From the NCBI GenBank assembly GCA_949118805.1, contig CASAUJ010000046.1, positions 1 to 9,399 on the forward strand: a DNA stretch of 9,399 nt, given 5' to 3'. Below, piece by piece: positions 7,304 through 9,399 of the stretch. Below the pieces are notes generated by a model. It made no database searches, was not told the DNA's origin, and saw nothing but the letters and a program-made list of their open reading frames with translations. The position numbers and the translations under genes are program-made. Numbering within the stretch: position 1 is the stretch's first letter; each line of letters begins with the position of its first letter. The DNA comes from an uncultured Clostridia bacterium (GTDB lineage Bacteria > Bacillota > Clostridia > TANB77 > CAG-508).

Positions 7304-7380
7304 GGGCGTTTAGCTCAGTTGGTTAGAGCATCTGCCTTACAAGCAGAGGGTCTGCGGTTCGAGTCCGTAAACGCCCACCA
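7304..7380 (+). tRNA. tRNA-Val (TAC)
   Basis: A complete 77-base cloverleaf. Acceptor GGGCGTT pairs with AACGCCC, the anticodon stem is TCTGC/GCAGA with loop CTTACAA, and the anticodon TAC is at 7338-7340. T-loop TTCGAGT, discriminator A and encoded CCA are present. It is the first gene of the Val-Thr-Tyr-Gln-Lys operon. Confidence 0.97.
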
Positions 7381-7387
7381 TTTTTTT

Positions 7388-7463
7388 GCCGACATAGCGT
7401 AATTGGTAGCGCAACTGACTTGTAATCAGTAGGTTGGGAGTTCGATTCTCTCTGTCGGCACCA
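7388..7463 (+). tRNA. tRNA-Thr (TGT)
   Basis: A complete 76-base cloverleaf. Acceptor GCCGACA pairs with TGTCGGC, the anticodon stem is ACTGA/TCAGT with loop CTTGTAA, and the anticodon TGT is at 7421-7423. CCA is encoded. It lies seven bases (all T) after tRNA-Val. Confidence 0.97.
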
Positions 7464-7479
7464 TTCTTTATGTATATAT

Positions 7480-7563
7480 GGAGGGATAGCGAAGTGGTCA
7501 AACGCGGCAGACTGTAAATCTGTTCCTTCGGGTTCCATGGTTCAAATCCATGTCTCCCCACCA
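7480..7563 (+). tRNA. tRNA-Tyr (GTA), class II, acceptor mismatch
   Basis: An 84-base tRNA with a long variable arm (TCCTTCGGGT region, 7524-7535), as expected for bacterial tRNA-Tyr. The anticodon stem is GCAGA/TCTGT with loop CTGTAAA, and the anticodon GTA is at 7514-7516. T-stem CATGG/CCATG is perfect and CCA is encoded. The acceptor strands GGAGGGA and TCTCCCC leave an A-C mismatch at the third pair (7482 with 7557) and a G-T wobble at the fifth, where the common bacterial sequence pairs fully. Confidence 0.93.
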
Positions 7564-7573
7564 CTTTAATTAT

Positions 7574-7649
7574 TGCCTCGTAGCCAAGTGGTAAGGCATC
7601 AGACTTTGACTCTGACATTCCGCTGGTCCGAATCCAGCCGAGGCAGCCA
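7574..7649 (+). tRNA. tRNA-Gln (TTG)
   Basis: A complete 76-base cloverleaf. Acceptor TGCCTCG pairs with CGAGGCA, including the first T-A pair usual for tRNA-Gln, and the discriminator is G before CCA. The anticodon stem is TCAGA/TCTGA with loop CTTTGAC, and the anticodon TTG is at 7606-7608. The T-loop reads TCCGAAT, so position 55, normally T (pseudouridine), is C at 7628. Confidence 0.96.
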
Positions 7650-7653
7650 TCTT

Positions 7654-7729
7654 GGTTCGCTAGCTCAGTCGGTAGAGCATTTGACTTTTAATCAAAGGGT
7701 CTTGGGTTCGAATCCCAAACGAGCCACCA
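7654..7729 (+). tRNA. tRNA-Lys (TTT), acceptor mismatch
   Basis: A 76-base cloverleaf. The anticodon stem is TTTGA/TCAAA with loop CTTTTAA, and the anticodon TTT is at 7687-7689. T-stem TTGGG/CCCAA is perfect and CCA is encoded. Acceptor strands GGTTCGC and ACGAGCC leave a C-A mismatch at the last pair (7660 with 7719) and a T-G wobble at the third. It is the last gene of the tRNA operon. Confidence 0.94.
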
Positions 7730-7742
7730 TTAAATTGTTAGG

Positions 7743-7769
7743 AAACATCGATAACTTCGATGTTTTTTT
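7743..7769 (+). terminator. Intrinsic terminator of the tRNA operon
   Basis: A perfect 9-bp hairpin pairs 7743-7751 with 7757-7765 around a five-base loop, with a run of seven T from 7763 to 7769. It begins 13 bases after the tRNA-Lys CCA end. Confidence 0.9.
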
Positions 7770-7830
7770 CTTGTTTAGAAATTTATGGTAATTAATACAA
7801 AACTATATAAAATCATATAAAATTACACAC

Positions 7831-7852
7831 GTAGCATACAAGTAGCATACAA
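7831..7852. repeat. Tandem direct repeat GTAGCATACAA x2
   Basis: Two perfect 11-base copies abut at 7831-7841 and 7842-7852, about 100 bases downstream of tRNA-Lys. A shorter 9-base repeat with a period of 10 precedes them (7805-7823). Short tandem repeats of this size resemble protein-binding arm sites, but no integrase gene is in the window. Confidence 0.75.
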
Positions 7853-7919
7853 AATTAATCTTCTTGATACATAAATTTTATTCATTCATCACAAAGGTTT
7901 AATTTGAATTATGAAATAG

Positions 7920-7949
7920 TTGATATTTTTGCCTTTCGTTTATTATAAT
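7920..7949 (+). promoter_or_regulatory. Promoter-like TTGATA/TATAAT with no matching gene
   Basis: TTGATA (7920-7925), an 18-base spacer and TATAAT (7944-7949) form a good vegetative promoter on the plus strand. The expected start is near 7956. No reading frame with a ribosome site follows for about 250 bases, so any product would be a small RNA or a long leader for the regulator gene. Confidence 0.45.
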
Positions 7950-8055
7950 ATGACCATTTTTTTCAGATGTTTGAAAAATAGTAAAGTCTGTTTTAGAAAA
8001 AAGAAAATAATGTGTCAAATAAGAAATGAAAAAACAAGTAAATAAAAAAATCAAT

Positions 8056-8098
8056 TCGACGTAACTCGACGTAAAAATGAAGAAAAGATAGCTATAAT
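8056..8098 (+). promoter_or_regulatory. Helically phased direct repeats upstream of a TATAAT
   Basis: TCGACGTAA occurs at 8056-8064 and 8066-8074, a 10-base period equal to one helical turn. It is followed by TATAAT at 8093-8098, which overlaps the palindrome ATAGCTAT (8088-8095). The second repeat covers the -35 position, where no good -35 hexamer exists. This is the layout of an activator-dependent promoter. It may drive the XRE-type gene with a leader of roughly 110 bases. Confidence 0.45.
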
Positions 8099-8216
8099 TA
8101 TTTCCATGAGAAAGGAAGAAAAAAGTTATCTTTTTTTAGCGATTATCGGAAATTTAGTCTCCCGTGGTTAATAGATTTCGCAACTTAATTGATATACTTT
8201 TCTTAAGGTGGTTAAA

Positions 8217-8456
8217 GTGAAATTATCTAAGGCTGTATCTTTAAAAATATTATCAATTTGTGAAGAGAAAAATATTTCTGTAAATAAATTGGCAAGTATT
8301 TGTTGCTTGACACAAAGCACCGTTCAAAATTTAATAGCAGGAAAATCGAAAAACCCTAAGATGCTTACCATCATACGTATATGTGAAGGTTTAGAAATTC
8401 CTTTACAAGATTTTTTTGACGATGAATTATTTCAAAGTATTGAAAGGGAAGATTAA
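8217..8456 (+). CDS. Small XRE/Cro-type helix-turn-helix regulator
   Basis: A 79-residue protein that is almost entirely a HTH_3/XRE DNA-binding domain. The recognition region is ISVNKLASICCLTQSTVQNL (about 20-39), followed by the usual XRE helices (KMLTIIRICEGLEIPLQDFF) and an acidic tail. I chose the GTG at 8217, giving MKLSKAVS, because the ribosome site AAGGTGG (8205-8211) lies five bases before it; the earlier in-frame GTG at 8208 sits inside that site. The next gene begins immediately after its TAA, so the two are translationally coupled. Such small regulators occur in phage remnants, mobile islands and as ordinary core regulators. Target sites are unknown; the nearby direct repeats are candidates. 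Confidence 0.85.
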   Translation: MKLSKAVSLKILSICEEKNISVNKLASICCLTQSTVQNLIAGKSKNPKMLTIIRICEGLEIPLQDFFDDELFQSIERED

Positions 8457-8672
8457 ATGAAGTTTATAAAAGAAAAAGAGATAGAAATTGTTTTAGATGA
8501 AAATGATAAAGTAACCATATCCACAATGAAAGGAAATACTAGAAAAGTTATTATCTCTTGTAATAACGGAGCCTTAGAAATTGATGAAATATCAGTTGAA
8601 AAAATTCATTTATTAAGTGAGGAAGAAGAAGCGATTAAAGCCATGAAAGAATATAAAAAGAATAAAAAATAA
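8457..8672 (+). CDS. Hypothetical 71-residue protein coupled to the XRE regulator
   Basis: Its ATG directly abuts the TAA of the regulator gene, with a ribosome site AAAGGGA (8443-8449) seven bases upstream inside that gene, so it is a real, co-translated gene. I do not recognise the family. Residues 7-45 alternate charged and hydrophobic residues (EIEIVLDENDKVTIS, KVIISCNNGALEIDEIS), suggesting a small beta-sheet domain. Residues 53-71 form an acidic-then-basic helix rich in Glu and Lys. There is no signal peptide or membrane span. It could be a partner or modulator of the regulator, or an antitoxin-like small protein; neither is shown by the sequence. No terminator is obvious after it. Confidence 0.7.
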   Translation: MKFIKEKEIEIVLDENDKVTISTMKGNTRKVIISCNNGALEIDEISVEKIHLLSEEEEAIKAMKEYKKNKK

Positions 8673-8675
8673 TAA

Positions 8676-8704
8676 TTGCAGAAAAAAATAATATAGTTTA
8701 TAAT
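8676..8704 (+). promoter_or_regulatory. Promoter of the thioredoxin-fold gene
   Basis: TTGCAG (8676-8681), a 17-base spacer and a perfect TATAAT (8699-8704) predict a start near 8711. That leaves a leader of about 18 bases carrying the ribosome site AGAGG (8717-8721). The -10 lies within the left arm of the palindrome at 8700-8730. Confidence 0.6.
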
Positions 8705-8730
8705 ATTACCGGAAAAAGAGGTAATATTAT
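8700..8730. repeat. Perfect 11-bp palindrome over -10, ribosome site and start codon
   Basis: Arms 8700-8710 and 8720-8730 are perfect reverse complements around a nine-base centre. The left arm covers most of the -10 and the right arm covers part of the ribosome site and the first two bases of the ATG. Because the predicted transcript starts after the left arm, a DNA operator is more likely than an mRNA hairpin. Confidence 0.75.
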
Positions 8731-9280
8731 GAAAAAGGAGCAAGAAAAAAAATTATTTGTATGCTTATATATTATTATAATTATTTTAATAATAAATTCA
8801 ATTTCATTATTAGTAATTGCATCAAAATTAAGTCCAAGTGACGAAAAAAATAACAGTAATGAAACGACATTAGATAATTCTACATATGATGTTAGTATGT
8901 TTACTTCTTTAACAGCTCAACAGGTAACCGAAAAAATAAAAAGTGGTGACCAATTCGTATTATATATTGGCCGCGAAGGCTGTACCTTTTGTAAAAAAAT
9001 ATTACCAAATTTACAGAAAGCACAAACAAATTATAAATATACAACTGTTTATTTAGATATAGAAAAGGAATTACCATCAACTGCAGAATATAAAGAAATG
9101 GCTTCACTATTAAATATAAAGAAGACTGTGGATAATGAAACAAAGGAATTTGGACAATTTCAATATACACCAATGATTGCAGTGATTGATTCAGGCAAAA
9201 TGGTAGATGGAATGATTGGATATAATACATATGAGAATATAGTTTCTTTTTTAGAAAAGGCTGGAATAAAAAAGAAATAA
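8729..9280 (+). CDS. Membrane-anchored thioredoxin-fold protein with CxxC
   Basis: A 183-residue protein. A lysine-rich N-terminus is followed by one strongly hydrophobic span (about 9-31) without a lipobox or clear cleavage site. An Asn/Ser/Thr-rich linker (35-60) leads to a thioredoxin-like domain (about 62-180). The active-site motif is GREGCTFCKK with C85 and C88, and the usual cis-proline is P148 in QYTPMIAV. The topology predicts the domain outside the cell. It resembles the bacteriocin-accessory (PedC-like) and other small surface thioredoxins, which make or reduce disulfides in secreted proteins. No bacteriocin or cytochrome genes are near, so the partner is unknown. It has its own promoter and an unusual palindrome at its start. 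Fold confident; role open. Confidence 0.85.
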   Translation: MKKEQEKKLFVCLYIIIIILIINSISLLVIASKLSPSDEKNNSNETTLDNSTYDVSMFTSLTAQQVTEKIKSGDQFVLYIGREGCTFCKKILPNLQKAQTNYKYTTVYLDIEKELPSTAEYKEMASLLNIKKTVDNETKEFGQFQYTPMIAVIDSGKMVDGMIGYNTYENIVSFLEKAGIKKK

Positions 9281-9289
9281 GAAAAACTC

Positions 9290-9318
9290 TTGAATTTTTA
9301 AAATGACTGTAATATAAT
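9290..9318 (+). promoter_or_regulatory. Promoter of tRNA-Arg
   Basis: TTGAAT (9290-9295), a 17-base spacer and a perfect TATAAT (9313-9318) predict a start near 9325, about 13 bases before the tRNA. A 7-bp inverted repeat, ATGAAAT-TGC-ATTTCAT (9317-9333), overlaps the end of the -10 and the start site. Confidence 0.8.
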
Positions 9319-9337
9319 GAAATTGCATTTCATTTTT

Positions 9338-9399
9338 GCACCCATAGCTCAATTGGATAGAGCGTTAGACTACGGATCTAAAGGTTAGGGGTTCGACTC
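9338..9399 (+). tRNA. tRNA-Arg (ACG), 3' end outside window
   Basis: The 5' acceptor strand is GCACCCA, the D-arm GCTCAATTGGATAGAGC is typical, and the anticodon stem is TTAGA/TCTAA with loop CTACGGA. The anticodon ACG is at 9372-9374 (A34 is expected to become inosine). The window ends in the T-arm, so the acceptor pairing and CCA cannot be checked. Confidence 0.94.

Larger units (their letters stand above)
7770..8216. other. 447-base gene-poor region with tandem repeats and two promoter-like sites
   Basis: No convincing gene is visible on either strand. The stretch holds ATATAAAAT twice (7805-7813, 7815-7823), GTAGCATACAA twice in direct tandem (7831-7852) and TCGACGTAA twice (8056-8064, 8066-8074). 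It also has a promoter-like TTGATA/TATAAT at 7920-7949 and a second TATAAT at 8093-8098. Two very short reading frames (31 codons at 7950-8045, 21 codons at 8106-8171) lack ribosome sites. It looks like a regulatory or recombination-derived region between the tRNA operon and the small regulator gene. Confidence 0.5.

Noticed and set aside
7323..7791. Three reading frames of 71-93 codons over the tRNA cluster (two minus strand, one plus)
   Set aside because: They lie across the Val, Thr, Tyr, Gln and Lys tRNA genes and arise because tRNA sequences lack stop codons by chance. They have no ribosome sites.
7950..8045. 31-codon plus-strand frame after the orphan promoter
   Set aside because: Its ATG precedes the predicted transcription start and has no ribosome site; later in-frame ATG also lacks one.
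8208..8216. Upstream GTG start for the XRE regulator
   Set aside because: This GTG lies within the AAGGTGG ribosome site; the GTG at 8217 is correctly spaced from it.
7770..8216. CRISPR array or plasmid-type iterons from the short direct repeats
   Set aside because: Each repeat occurs only twice, is 9-11 bases long and has no spacers of regular length; no cas or replication gene is nearby.
8901..9230. 109-codon minus-strand frame
   Set aside because: It is the shadow of the thioredoxin-fold gene, whose CxxC and cis-proline motifs are clear on the plus strand.

Overview
The window is a very AT-rich stretch of a low-GC Gram-positive (Firmicutes/Bacilli-type) genome. The supporting signs are strong AGGAGG/GGTGAT-type Shine-Dalgarno sites, sigma-A-like TTGACA/TATAAT promoters, CCA-encoding tRNA genes and U-tailed hairpin terminators. 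All eight protein genes end in TAA. Trp is read from TGG and no TGA is used in frame, so the standard bacterial code fits. I cannot name the species; an uncultured gut Bacilli or Erysipelotrichia-like lineage is a guess from style only.

Left part (1-2777): the 3' part of a tRNA-Phe with its terminator, then a membrane protein fusing a VanZ-like and an RDD-like domain, then a convergent, unusually short UvrD/Rep-type helicase that overlaps the VanZ gene by 4 bases. The helicase has a clear promoter so close to its ATG that its mRNA would be leaderless or nearly so.

Centre (2947-7222): a same-strand, tightly spaced three-gene operon of an alanine-racemase-fold PLP enzyme, an ATP-grasp ligase resembling the D-aspartate ligase (Asl) family, and a glutamine-dependent asparagine synthetase-type amidotransferase. 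Together they read as a plausible cell-wall cassette: make a D-amino acid (D-Asp?), attach it to the peptidoglycan precursor as a cross-bridge, then amidate it. This is the most interesting system in the window. The parts are recognisable families; the assembled pathway is inferred.

Right part (7258-9399): a five-gene tRNA operon (Val-Thr-Tyr-Gln-Lys) with a near-consensus promoter wholly overlaid by a long inverted repeat, and a terminator. A 447-base stretch without a clear gene follows (7770-8216), holding three sets of short tandem direct repeats and two promoter-like sites. After it come a small XRE-type regulator coupled to a 71-residue unknown protein, and a membrane-anchored thioredoxin-fold protein whose promoter and start codon lie in a perfect 11-bp palindrome. 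The window ends inside a tRNA-Arg. The region between the tRNA-Lys and tRNA-Arg genes looks like a small accessory segment.
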